From: Dentipellis sp. KUC8613 | Lineage: Eukaryota; Basidiomycota; Agaricomycetes; Russulales; Hericiaceae | Assembly (NCBI GenBank): GCA_002286715.1 | Contig: NSJX01000037.1 | Span: 1-64,000, forward strand | Direction of reading: 5' to 3' | DNA: 64,000 nucleotides | Part shown: piece by piece, positions 1 through 11,600 of the stretch | How the letters are laid out: each line of letters begins with the position of its first letter | How positions within the stretch are numbered: the first letter of the stretch is position 1 | Program-made: the position numbers and the translations under genes | Notes under the pieces: model-generated | Told to the model about the DNA's origin: nothing | The model's database searches: none | What the model saw: the letters and a program-made list of their open reading frames with translations, nothing else

Positions 1-149
1 ATTGAGCTGTACAGAAAATAAAAGAGAAGTGTCTTGAACCAATGTGGCTGAAATCCGTGGGAACCAACTTCCCAAACTTGAGATTTTGAAGTTCTGCGAG
101 TTTTAGTGGCTCACCCCATTATTAGAACTGATTCATAGATGAATCAGAA
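1..149 (+). repeat. Direct repeat copy 1 (149 bp)
   Basis: This segment recurs at 2550-2698 in the same orientation with one visible mismatch (position 95 G, 2644 T). The window starts inside it, so the true unit may extend upstream. Both copies end in GATGAATCAGAA and then diverge. The near identity points to a recent duplication or a mobile-element part. No TG...CA ends or target-site duplications are visible, so an LTR assignment is not supported. Confidence 0.9.
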
Positions 150-352
150 CAATGATTTACGGATCATAACATAGGGCATGTCATTACTCAGACCAGCTAC
201 AGTCTCTGTTCTGGTTCCTTGCCCATATACACAGCACTTCCAAAATATACCTATCTGTCTTTGGTTTATGCATTGCTCTCACATGTAACAATCTGTATAA
301 ATATGTTTTCATGGCACCCCAATTCAAAGCTTGAGCAACTCCTCTGCAAAAC

Positions 353-475
353 TGCAAAAGCACTCTGTGTACAGGCCCTTTGGCAGATTTCAAAAGCACT
401 CTGTGGGCAGGCCCTCTGTGGGCAGGCACTCTGTGTGCAAGCCTTTTGGCAAATTCTGATGGCACTTTGGCCAAT
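353..475. repeat. Short minisatellite, GCACTCTGTG family
   Basis: Imperfect tandem copies of a unit containing GCACTCTGTGNGCAGGC, interspersed with CTTTTGGCANATT. The open frames on both strands across it are by-products of the repeat and show no domain. Confidence 0.7.
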
Positions 476-724
476 TTGTGTATGATGCAGGACATGGGTG
501 GGGAAAACAGGAGAATGTAGAGTATAATCTTTGTGACAGTCAGATATAAGAAAATGATCAGACACTGAATTATACTCACCTCTGTCACAAAACAGAAGCT
601 AGACCACAAAAGTTGTGGATGAGCAACATGCATATATCAATTGAGAAGAGAACTCACAGAAGAACTAGAAGAAAAATTGATGAATATGTATCTAGAGAAA
701 TGAATAGAAAGTTAGTAAGTATCA

Positions 725-1990
725 ATGTCATCCTCTGAGACTACAATGAAAAAGAAGGCAAGACACCAAGCGGAACACATAAGGCAGCAGGCAGGTGTGG
801 CAGACCGAGTCATGAGACAAGGCAGGGCACAGGAGAGGCCGGAGCACAAGACCAAGAGCTCGGGCTTAGCAGGAGTGAGAAGCGAAGGTACGAGACGAAG
901 GCAGCCACATGCGAGGCAGTGCACACTGGTCCAAGGTGCTGCACGTGTGCAGAGATGGCAAGTGGCAGCCATTGCAGGGGCGGCGGTGGCACGGGAGAGG
1001 ACAGGGTGTGCACGTTGATGCGAAACGGGGATGCGAGAGTCCGAAGCGGCTACCACATGCGGTGCGAAGCGGTAGAATGCGGGAGTGAAGCGGCAGCGTG
1101 TGTGCGTGAAGCGGCGGCGCGGGAGCACGGGGGCGGTGCAGGGCCACGCGAGGGCGGTGGCAGCGCGGAAGAGGAAGGGGTGCGCACAAAAGCGCGGAAT
1201 GGCGGTGCGCAGGCATGGAACGGCAGTGCGCGGGCATGGAATGTGCCATTGCTAAGGCACGCAGAGCACAGTGACAGTGCGTGACGGGGCGGGACAAGAC
1301 GGTGGAGGCGCAGGAGAGGGTGGTGGCAGCGTGGGAGAGAACAGGGTGGGTGTGAGCACGCGAGACGAGGGCACACGGCCTTGGAACGGCGGCGGGCAGG
1401 CATAGAACAGCGGCGGGCAGGCATAGAACAGCGGCGGGGAGGCGGAAGACGACGGCGGGGGCGCAAAACGGCGGTGGCGGGGCGCAAACCGGCGGCGGGG
1501 AGGCAGAAGACGATGGCGGGGGGTGGAAGACAGTGACGGCAGAGCCTGCACGGCGAGGCGTGGGCGTGCAGCGCGACGAGACGGCAATGAGACGGCATAG
1601 GGTGTGCGTCCTACGCCGTTGCTATGGCGGGCAGGGCAGTGACGGCACGCGGGGCAGCTGCGGGCCGGCGCGAAGGTGTTTGACGCGCCGAGAGGGCGTG
1701 GGGCGCACGTCGTCCACCGTTGCTAGGGCGCACAGGGCGCAGTGACAGCGCATGGGGCAGTAGAGGGGCGGCGCGAAGTAGTCCGAAGCGCCGAGAGGGC
1801 GTACATGGCGGGGTGTGGGGGTGCAGCACAAGACGATGGCGCACAGGGCAGCGAGACAGCGTAGGGCGCACGTCGAGCGCTGTTGCTAGGGCGCGCGAGG
1901 TGGTGACAGCACACGCGGGGCGGCAGCAACTTGAGCGAGGGTGGCAGCGGCTCGAGCGAGTGCGGCGGGCGACGGGAGTGGGGCGGGGCA
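725..1990. repeat. Purine-skewed GC-rich degenerate repeat block 1
   Basis: The + strand is dominated by G and A in short degenerate units such as GCGCGAAACGGCGG and GGCGCGAGAGGGCG. A clearer 22-bp tandem pair (GGCGGGCAGGCATAGAACAGC) lies near 1388-1436. The left flank at about 645-725 (AGAAATGAATAGAA and surroundings) resembles the left flank of block 2 at about 3250-3330, so the blocks look like related units. Open frames on either strand encode only Arg/Ala/Pro/His-rich low-complexity peptides and are not genes. Confidence 0.7.
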
Positions 1991-2549
1991 ACAAGACAGA
2001 AACAAGGGAGCAAAAAAACTTACCTATCGCGACTTCACGTCGCTCTGCCCCTCGAACTCCTCCTAAATGCCTCCATCTTGGTTTGTAAGTGCAGTTTTTC
2101 GGGGGCTTCATGGGGTGCGAGTGCATATGTGAGTGCAGGCGGGAGTGCGGGTGCATTGACAAAGGCGATGGCGATGGCGATGACGAGGAGAGTCGAGTGA
2201 TGAGCTGGCGCATTGCCAGAGCCACAACGACCTTCGGCAATTCCCGCGCACGGCTCGTCAATGCAGCGTTGACGCAGAGACAAGCGCTCTGAGACCCAGA
2301 TAAATCACCTAAAATCTCAAATAAATTGGTGAACTTGCAATGATACATGAGGGACCTCTGGAAATATTTTCAAGCGAGTCCGATACCTCTTACATCGACC
2401 GTGATACATCTTCTCATCTGACCCTCTAAAGCACGGCGCGACTTCCAATTTCTGAGCGATGTAGAGATGCGATTGTTTTCAAAGTTTTATGGAGGGTGTA
2501 TATACTGGTTTTGTACGTGTTGTCAAAATTTCAGAGTGATCGAAGATGA

Positions 2550-2698
2550 ATTGAGCTGTACAGAAAATAAAAGAGAAGTGTCTTGAACCAATGTGGCTGA
2601 AATCCGTGGGAACCAACTTCCCAAACTTGAGATTTTGAAGTTCTTCGAGTTTTAGTGGCTCACCCCATTATTAGAACTGATTCATAGATGAATCAGAA
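2550..2698 (+). repeat. Direct repeat copy 2 (149 bp)
   Basis: Second copy of the segment at 1-149, same orientation, 2549 bp away, one mismatch. The AT-richer DNA just upstream (2290-2549) has no coding signature and may belong to the same element. The two copies bracket purine-skewed block 1. Confidence 0.9.
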
Positions 2699-2952
2699 AT
2701 TGAAAATTTTTCAGATGTTGCCAGTGTAAGTGGTAGAGATAAGAGATAAGTGGATGGGATGGTACTGGTGGATAAGAATAGGACAGTATCAGTCAGCATA
2801 TCAGTAATACAAAAGAAAATTAGTAATAGTCCAAGATGAAGTCAGGTGCCATAGGTCAGTCATGTGCTCGTATCGAGTCATAACAGTACTCAGTTTGTAT
2901 GACACCTCAAATCTACTCAATATATACTCTAAGCTGCCAGTAAAGAATTGCA

Positions 2953-3160
2953 ATGAATCATGAAGCTCAGGCATGTGGACAGTGCATAGGTAACATAGAC
3001 ATAGTAGTAGCTATGCAAGGCTATGGATCCTTGAGAGAAATTATACAGCCTATAGTTGCTATGGAGATGTTCACTGCTGCTATAGAAATGCTCCTGCCAG
3101 CTATGGCTGCTATGGCTGCTATGGAGTCTTCCATAGCTGGGTTTCTGATTTCATAGGACA
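2953..3160. repeat. GCTATGG-type minisatellite
   Basis: Repeated GCTATGG/GCTGCTATGG words, densest at 3098-3126. The 67-codon frame on the + strand is low-complexity (Met/Ala/Glu-rich) and is not called a gene. The right flank, around ATCACAGTGGTGGCTATG near 3174, has a diverged counterpart near 5013 (ACCATAGTGGTGGCTGTAG), another sign that the compartment is built from duplicated modules. Confidence 0.6.
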
Positions 3161-3394
3161 CATAGCATACATAATCACAGTGGTGGCTATGTAAATCTTT
3201 ATTTTTTCAGATGTAGTCAGAATAGCTGAATCAGAATGTCAACTGAAAAGGCTACTTGCAGAAGACATAAGAAAAATCTATTAAGATGTATCTAGTAGAG
3301 AAATGAATAGAAGATTAGTGAATGTACATGCCACAGATTTGATGAGAAGAGAAAAAAAGGTACAATACTATTTGAGGCATGAGAGGCTCCACCA

Positions 3395-4960
3395 AGAAGA
3401 GACACTGCATGTGGGTAAGTGCAGACACCTGTGCAGCACGACAAGCAGAGGTGCCGCGCGCGCGAAGGAGGGTGCGTACGCGAGACGAAGACAAAGGTGG
3501 GCACACACAAGATGAAGGCGGATGCATGTGCAAGATAGAAATGCGGGAGATGGTGCGTGCACGAGACCGCACGCACGCGCGAAGGCAGCGACCAACATGA
3601 TGCGCGCGAAGACCGCGATACGGCGAGGGTTGCGCGAAAGGGAGGGCAGGGCGCACGACAACACGCACGAGGGAGAGGGTTGATGGGCTGAGTGGCGTGC
3701 GAGGGAGAGGGACGGTGCGGGATGACATGCCAAGAGGTGGCGCGCATAGTGTGGCACAGCACAATCGCGCACGACACTACACGCAGCGGCATGTGACGGA
3801 GGGCGGAACGGCATGCGACGGATAGCGGAACGGCAAGGGAGCTGAGATGCGCAGGCAGCGCGACACAGCACGCGAGGGAGGGCGGAGTGGCACGTGACGG
3901 ACCGCGAGACGGCGGCGAACAGGGGTGAATTCGAAACGGCGGTGTGCGATGCAAGCGCGAGGCGTAGGCGCAAGGCAGAGGAGGGCAGAGGGTGGAGGAA
4001 GAGGGCGTGAAGGCCGCACGGGAGCACGAGGGCGGAGGTGGGACTCGATGCTCGAGACGGCGGCGCGTGCTACAAGCGAGGGCGGGAGCGAGGGAAGTGC
4101 AGTTGCGTGAGACGGCGGGCGCGTGCCCATGAGGCGGCCATGGGGCTCGAGACGACGGCGTGTGGGCAAAAGAAGCCGGCGCAGGCACGCAAGAGGGCGA
4201 GCGAGATGGCCATGGGGCTCGAGCAAGGGCCGCGCGGGCACGAGAGATGGCCGTGGGCACGATTTTATGGGCGAGAGGGCGGAGAAAGGGCGTGGCAAGG
4301 TGTGAGAGGGCGCAACGGCGCGAGAAGGCGACACGCGGGCGTGTGTGGGCGGCAGGAGCACGAGCGAGGGCGGTGGGCGCGAGAGGGGGCGCGAGAGGGC
4401 GCGAGAGAGGGCACGAGAGGGCGCGAGAGGGCGGCGCGGCTCGACACGGCCGCACGGGGCTCGATTCAGCGTCGCATTTTGCTAGTCGAGAAGGTGCATG
4501 AGAGGGCGGTGGCAGCACGGCGATGGCTGCGCAGGGTGTGAGATGGAGGCGCAGGGGCGCGAGGGCGGGCTGCATGGGGACACGCGTAGCAGGTGGGGGC
4601 GCACGCGGGCACGCAAGCACAGCAGAGGCGCAGGAGACAGCGGCGTGAGCACACGAGCGTGGTATAGCGGCGTGTGGGCGCGAAACGGCCGCACGCGGGC
4701 GTGGGACGGCGGCGGAGGCGCGGTGCGCGGACATGCGAGGCCGGCTGGCACTGGCCAGGGGCACGGGAGAGGGCGGCGCGTGCACGCGGGCGCGTAACGA
4801 TAGCGTGCGGGCGCGAAACGGCCACGTGCAGGCGTAGAATGGCGGCGGAGGAGCAGTGCGTGGACACGCGAGGCTGGCGGGGGCGTGTGAGGGCGGCGGA
4901 GGCGCATGATGGAAAAGGTGCTGCTCAGGCGCGAGACGTTGCCGGTGGGGCGCGAAGCGT
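3395..4960. repeat. Purine-skewed GC-rich degenerate repeat block 2
   Basis: Same composition as block 1. The tandem signal is clearest at about 4380-4432, where GCGCGAGAGG-like decamers are back to back. A 563-codon frame runs through on the - strand only because purine-rich DNA read from the other side lacks stop codons. Its peptide is a Pro/Ala/Ser/His/Arg mixture with no domain. I see no transposase, reverse transcriptase or terminal repeats. Confidence 0.7.
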
Positions 4961-5059
4961 CGATCATTTTCTATAGACGACACACCTTTTCAATAGCATT
5001 CATACTGCACATAACCATAGTGGTGGCTGTAGAAATTCTGAATTTTCCTGATGAGCATC

Positions 5060-5550
5060 ATGGCTCCAGGGTGCAAGGGTGCAGGCTGTGCGAGACGCTG
5101 CGCATGCGAGAGAGCGCGACTGTGGGGGGACGAGCAAGGAGCACCCGAGCAGCACACGTAAGTGCACGAGGGCGTGCGAGGCAGAGGGTGGAGGGGCGAG
5201 TCGAGGCGCGACACGACAGAGGGGGCACGACGCGACAGATGAGTGCTAGGGAGGGCATGGAAAAGGCAGACCGCGCGAGAAGGTGGAAGATGCATGCGAG
5301 TGGGGGCAAAGCCGGGTGGCGCGCACGCAAGATGGCGGGTGGAAAGGCGCGACGGAGGGCGCGCGCAAAACAGAATTCAGGCGCGGGAGCAGAGAGTGGA
5401 GGACAGAGGACTCGAGGGCGCAGGCAGCTACGCGCGAGACGGCAGGCGCATGAGGAGACAGTACATACTAGTAAGTATACGAGGAGCGCGCGAGACGGCA
5501 GATGCGCTCGGGCGGGCGCACGAGGAAGATAATATTCTGCGACAGTCATA
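5060..5550. repeat. Purine-skewed GC-rich degenerate repeat block 3
   Basis: Third block of the same character (CGAGGGCGCAGG, GCGCGAGACGGCAG words), ending about 280 bp before the start codon of the Holliday junction resolvase gene. 5551-5827 is unique-looking DNA that must hold that gene's promoter. No TATA box stands out there. Confidence 0.6.
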
Positions 5551-5827
5551 GAGGAAAATGGGTGCAGACGTGTGGGTGACGGAGCCGCCCGACAAGACGC
5601 GTACGGTGATGTTTCTGCGGCAAGGCAGTAGGAACGGGCAACATGGTATGCGTAGGTCGGTAGCGCGAGGGAGTGGCACACTTGGCTCCGGCCCGGGCAA
5701 GTCCGGTTCAAGGGGCAACACGCTCATTAACCGTCACGAAACACCGCCAACTTGCCACACCCAGTCGAGCCCTGGAACGTCAAGGTACAAACGGTGTCAC
5801 ATTCAATAAGAGAAACCAAGAGAAAGC

Positions 5828-8475
5828 ATGGGTGTGCCAGGTCTTTGGGACGTAAGTATGCAGACAGTGCATTGAAGAGACATTAAATGAAGTGTAACTT
5901 TGCAGGTCCTACGCCCGGCAGCACAGACGAGGTCTCTCACCCACTTGGCTGTCATCGATGGATTCCAGGCAAATGCTGCAGGTCTGAGAGGTCTGCGTGT
6001 AGGCATCGACGCGTCGATATGGTTCTTCCATGCAGCCTACGGCAGAGAGGGAGAGAATCCGGAACTAAGAACTCTGTTCTTCCGATGTGCTCGTCTCATG
6101 AGCATGCCTTTCTTGCCACTCTTTGTTTTTGATGGTCCTAAGCGTCCAAATGTCAAGAGAGGAAAGAGAATTACTGGGAAGGACCACTGGCTAGTGAATG
6201 GTATGAAGGAGATTATCGAAGCATTTGGCTTCGAGTGGAGGATGGTGCGCGTGTTGCTTCTAGTGTCCCTCGGATTCTGAATACTTTTCAGGCACCCGGT
6301 GAAGCAGAAGCAGAGCTAGCATACTTGAATAGCATTGGAGTTATAGATGCTATCATTTCCGATGACGTTGACAACTTTCTCTTTGGGGCTAGGGTGGTCA
6401 TTCGCAAGTCAGTCCTTCTATGCTTCATCAACTTACTTGCTCAGTCCTAATTCTCTCTTTTCAGTCCAAGTATTGGTTTGTCCGGTAACAACTCTCATTC
6501 ATTGAAGAATTCCGCGGGAAAAAACGATGGTAATCATTCAGCCGTATTTACATCCGATGCAATCGCAACACATGCATCCGTAGGCCTTTCCAGAGGAGGC
6601 CTCATCCTTATCGGACTGCTCAGCGGAGGCGATTATCATCAAGCCGGCCTTCCTCGTTGCGGGCCAAACATTGCGTGTGGACTAGCTAGATGTGGATTTG
6701 GGGATGAACTACTCGAAGCGGTGAACTCACTCGAACCCGACGAACTCCCCGCGTTTCTAGACCGTTGGCGGGAATCTCTTCGCCAAGAACTGCGGACGAA
6801 TTCGAAAGGCCATCTAGGTACGAAGAAACCCTCTCTAGCAAAGGCTGTCGGCGACACCTTTCCGAGCATTGATGTTTTGCTCTCTTACGCGAAACCCATC
6901 ACCTCCGAGAACGATAAAACTGCGAAGCGCAAGCACCTCCCCCCCAAATGGAGTTCCGAGCCCGATTTGGGGAAAATTGCCCATCTCTGCGAGATCCATT
7001 TCGAATGGGGCATTAGAGACATCATCATAAAACGTTTTCGCACTGTTCTGTGGCCAAGTGCCATACTGCAGTACTTACGGCAACTCGTCCTTGAAACGGA
7101 TAGAAACGCTAGCACACACACTCTACCTCATCCTATCAACTCGTCGGGCGTTGCAGGCACACCTTCGAAGTTGTTGGCAGCTCATCTGTCTTCTCTGCGC
7201 TTCGAAGGTCCCGGAATCGAAGAACCGTCCAATCGATTAGTTACCAAGATACATTCCAGGCGATCTCATGCATCCACCGATGGCATACTCGAATACCGTC
7301 TAGAAGTTGCGCCTGCGGAATTAGTACGTCAGTGCAACGCGGGTATCCAAGGAATTCGAAAGCCTGCCGACACTACTTTCGATGTTCGTGCGTCGGACCT
7401 CGACGACGAAAGTGCGGATGAAGGAAAGACTTCGGCCGTGATCGATCCAAGCTCCCATATTCGAGTCTGGATGCCGGCTTGTGTAGTTGAGCTAGCGCTG
7501 CCCGATCTTGTCCACGAGTTTGAGACCAAGGACGCAGCGAAAAAGCGTGGCCCGCGCAAAGCAAAGACAACAGAGAAGAAGACACCTGCCAGCCACAAAC
7601 AAGGAAAGCAGCCGTCCAAAAGCATATCTCGGACAATTAGCGAACGTCAACACTCTTCCGGTAGCGATGAACTCGAGAAGGATCTACTACAGCCAACACA
7701 GCCATCTTCGTCTTCAGCATCAGTATCTGGACTGACTTTGCGCAAGTCATCAACATTTTCGATTCTCAACGTCCGCCTCAACAGTATCATTGACGACGAC
7801 CAGTCCTCTGTTCCAGTTTATGACCTCAGTTCTGACACAGATACCATCTCACCGTCAAGCAAGTCTCCGAGAAAGAATGCACGCAGGCCTCCCAGTACCA
7901 CTAGAAAACCATCAGCAACACCGTCTATCAGGCCTTTTCCTATGTCTTTCACAGATGAGGAACTCGGTTCTAGTGGGGACGAGAGCGATGTGCTGCCGGG
8001 CCCATTAACGCGGCCTTCTGTTGCCTCTCGGAAGTCACAGCACCACTCTTATCATAGGCTCTCTGGCTCTCCCTTACCAAGTCCTAGTAAATCTTCACGA
8101 AAGCCCGCCAATCAAACCTCACCAACAAAGCGACGAACAGTTCTATCGGCTGCTGAACGTCATAGGAATGGCTCTCAAGCTAGCCCGTCGATGGAGCCAT
8201 CTGCAAGTCAGGTATCAACCGCACGGTCGAAAACAGTGACAATATCTAGTCCCCAATCAGCTGTAGTGCAAGACACGTCTGTCATTGAGATATCCACCGA
8301 TTCGGAGACTGACGATAACAGCCAGCCCCGCGCTGTGTCAGACATACCTCCGCTCCTCCTCGCGAGATCGAGAGCAGCGGGACAAGGCAGCACATCACGT
8401 AGACAGTATCAAGGTGAACCCACAGTCAACCGTATTCCAAGGCAACGGAACAACGACATTATAGATTTGACCTGA
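5828..8475 (+). CDS. GEN1/YEN1-type Holliday junction resolvase (Rad2/XPG family)
   Basis: Predicted structure-specific nuclease that cuts four-way DNA junctions in the nucleus; this role is known for the family. Four exons (5828-5851, 5906-6244, 6292-6407, 6465-8475) give 829 residues in frame. The protein starts MGVPGLWD, the Rad2-family N-terminus. Metal-binding acidic residues are present: D43 in VGIDAS, D84 in FVFDGPKRP, E125/E127/E129 in APGEAEAELA, D146/D148 in SDDVDNFLFG, and the helix-hairpin-helix entry GLLSGGDYHQAGLPRCG, whose GLPRCG form is closer to GEN1/Yen1 than to FEN1 or XPG. From about residue 430 on it is Ser/Pro/Lys-rich and probably disordered, ending in NDIIDLT with VIEISTDSETD upstream. 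Both look like SUMO-interacting motifs (inference). It converges on the next gene, leaving 152 bp between stop codons. Confidence 0.9.
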
Positions 8476-8627
8476 TCAGTGTGTTCACAACTCGTACCCT
8501 ATTCTTCTGGAATACACCCACATACATTTGTATAAGATACAATAGAATGACAGACTGGAACCAAGCAGGAAAATACATCAGATTTCCGAAACTATGTCCT
8601 CGGTATATGCAACAGGTACTGAGAATC

Positions 8628-11600
8628 TTAGAATGCAGATGTGAAGTCTCTCTGGACCTCCTGTCCCAGAATGCCCTCCGTAGGTTGACTAACTGGCACA
8701 GGGGGTACTTGAGCACGAAAACGTTTGATTGTTTGCAGGCGCGCACGCCAATTTGTTGGCATGTCCACTTGAACCGTATCGTTTTGCGTGTGTTGGAATA
8801 CAGAAGCGAACCAATCGCAAAGAAGGCTGAGCTGTCGAATGAGAAGTGGTAGATTTTCTGCGGAGATGAGTTTGAAGTTGCCAATCGGAGTAAACTCCGT
8901 CATGCCAGGCGCACATTGCATCGTGACACGAAAGTATTCGTTCTCGTGCACGTTGTTGGAGAACGCAGAGATTGCCCCGACTGAGTGAGGTTCGATGACG
9001 ATGTTGACGAATTGAAACTGTGTGGAGAGTGTATCGAATCTATAAGGCAGCCCTGAATCATTCCATACAATCCGCACGAAGTCATTGCCGATGTGCCGCT
9101 TCTTGAAGGTGTGGTGTTTGTCGTCAGGACGCTGAGGCATAAGGGTGGCCGTGTGATACAAGATTTGCCCAATGTCGTCCCACCAGGCATATGCGTATTC
9201 GCCATCTTCGTCGGGATCCAAGCCACCAGCATACACGTCAACCTGACCCCGCAGATTGATTAATCGCCCGATGCCTTCCAAGAAACGCGTGTAGGCCGGT
9301 GACCCGTGGACATTGGCCAAGATATCATCCTCGTGCGTCTGACCCGGTGCAACATACATGATACCCACTTTGTGTGTATCAATGACAGGAATCCTATCGA
9401 GCGTTCGAAAAAGGTTAGGAAGAGTCGATGTATCAGGCACTTTGATCCGCTGACGACTGAAGTCGTCAGGAAACGGTGAAAGTTGAAGTGCAAAGTACGA
9501 AGGATCTATAGCGACCTCTTTGCGACGCTGGGAAGGAGCTGTCCCTTGCCAAACGTAGCCTGTGATGGGATCCGGGGTTTGATCGTCTTCAGCATTGTCA
9601 TCCACCCGAGTAGGGTAGAGTGTCTGGAGGATGTCCTACATGTCTCGTGATGATAGCGATCACTTCGTATGGTTGATTTACCCACCTGATACAAAAGGTC
9701 GTCGTCTGACGGTTTGTCTCGATCCATTGTCAGAATGCTTGGTAAAGAGATTGTGTCTGGGTCGACTTCTCCAGGTCCAACGAGAGGCACGTTTTCTATG
9801 CGAGCTAAGACGCGAGTCAACCCCGACGCCCGTCGTGCGGTAACGTCAACCCAACCGATCTTAGCCAGTGCCCTGATAGTTATGATCGCATTGCCGACGA
9901 TCCAGCTTTTTTCGGGAATCGCTTCGGCCGAACTTGCGGTCTCGTTTTCTCTTTTGAGGATATCGCTGAGCATGGAATCAGTGGGTCGAGGGTCCGCACT
10001 GCCATAAGCGTAGCGTGCTAGCCAGTCGAAGCACACTTCTGCCGGTTCGTCAACTTCGTCTTTCCCTGCGTTCGCAAGCAACAACTGCCGAGTTATATAC
10101 TTGACATGTTTTGGCCTGTCTCGCAGCTTCACAGCAAGGAACCAGAGGTAGACGATATAGTATGACATGATGCGGACATGTTGCGACAATGCCCAGGATG
10201 CGTCCTGAGAAGGTTCAGGCCGATTGTGAAGCCGCAGGTATTGAAGAGCGACCCCAAATACCATCTTGAAGTTATCCTCTATGAAGTTGGAATAGAGGCT
10301 CCGGAGGGAACCAACAATGGCTAAGAAGTTGATAATATGAACAGCTATAGTGGCGTTCGTCATAATTTGTGACAGTTTTGTCAGGATACTTGGCAGGAAG
10401 CGACGCATCGAGTCTTGCAGCTCGAAGGCAGACAAGGTCAATGCGTGCAGACAACATTTGATAGAGGACTGCTGGCCAGAAAGACCAGTAATCAAAACCT
10501 CGACAAGCACATGACGGAGTGGAGGTTCAAAGCATTTTCGATACGAGATCAAGACGGAGAGTGTGTGATACGCCAAGCCTTGAGCGTCGCGTGCCTTGAG
10601 GCCGGTGGGCCAGACAACGACAGCAGCGGCAAACTCGTCTTTAGATATGCTATTGCACAGCATACTCAATAGACGAGAGATGCACGCCCTCGACCTCGGA
10701 CCACAGAACAGATGCTTGTTCGCCAAAAGGGTTGGTAGATGGCAAAGAACGTACGACAGGATCTCCCAATTAGACTCCGAGCTGATGATGTCGATGACCG
10801 CCTCGAGGAAGTATGATATTGGCACTACCATTCGATTTGCAGGACCAGCGGGGTCATATGAGATTAGGCCGTCACTAGGTGTGTCAGAATCCGGCACAAC
10901 GAACGGCAAAACTTCCGGAATGCGCCAAAGGGGTCGGGATATAGGTATTTCTGGTAAAGGAACTGCTATAGACCGGACGCGGGCGGGCACTCTAGAGCGA
11001 CTGCGACTTGATGCCGAACGCGAGGGCACTGGCTCGCGACCCCGAGAAGATCGTCTTCCGTTGCGTTCAGGAGCGCGAGCACGCGTCTTCATAATATCTG
11101 CCGCGTCATGGTGAGCATCTTCAGTTTGCGCCACACTGGAAGATGGGCCCGAAGCTCCGTCAACCCTGCCTATCATGGCTGCCAATGTTTCAATACCTCC
11201 AAGACGATCATAACGCTGGTGCACTGAATACAACCGATGGTCTCGATCAGCTCTGAGGCGGAAAAAGAACTGAAGGACCGTGAGTCTGGCTGTTGCAGAT
11301 TGTGCCGTAGTCAAAATCGTGACCAGGATCCGGAATAAGCGAACAGCGAGGTCGCGGTTTTGTTCCGAGAGCGCAGAAGGCGTGAAGGCGATCTGGCAAA
11401 AAAGATGCAGCAGCGTAACCACCGCTCCCACCGGATTGGACATAACGACAGCGTCAGGCGCGGATGACAACATAACATTGCTGGCCGAGACGTCGTCTAG
11501 AGGTACCTGGGGAGAATGAGACCGCACGGAAGCTCCAGAAGCGAAGGAAGACAACAAGGAGATCACGGATGGCAATGCAGGCTCTCTGTCCCTCTGTGGC

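Noticed and set aside
1..2698. LTR retrotransposon bounded by the 149-bp repeats
   Set aside because: The repeats do not start TG and end CA, no primer-binding site, polypurine tract or gag-pol coding is visible, and the first copy is cut by the window edge.
3292..4983. 563-codon open frame on the - strand
   Set aside because: It exists because purine-rich repeat DNA read from the other strand lacks stop codons. The peptide is Pro/Ala/Ser/His/Arg low complexity without any domain, and neighbouring frames are equally open.
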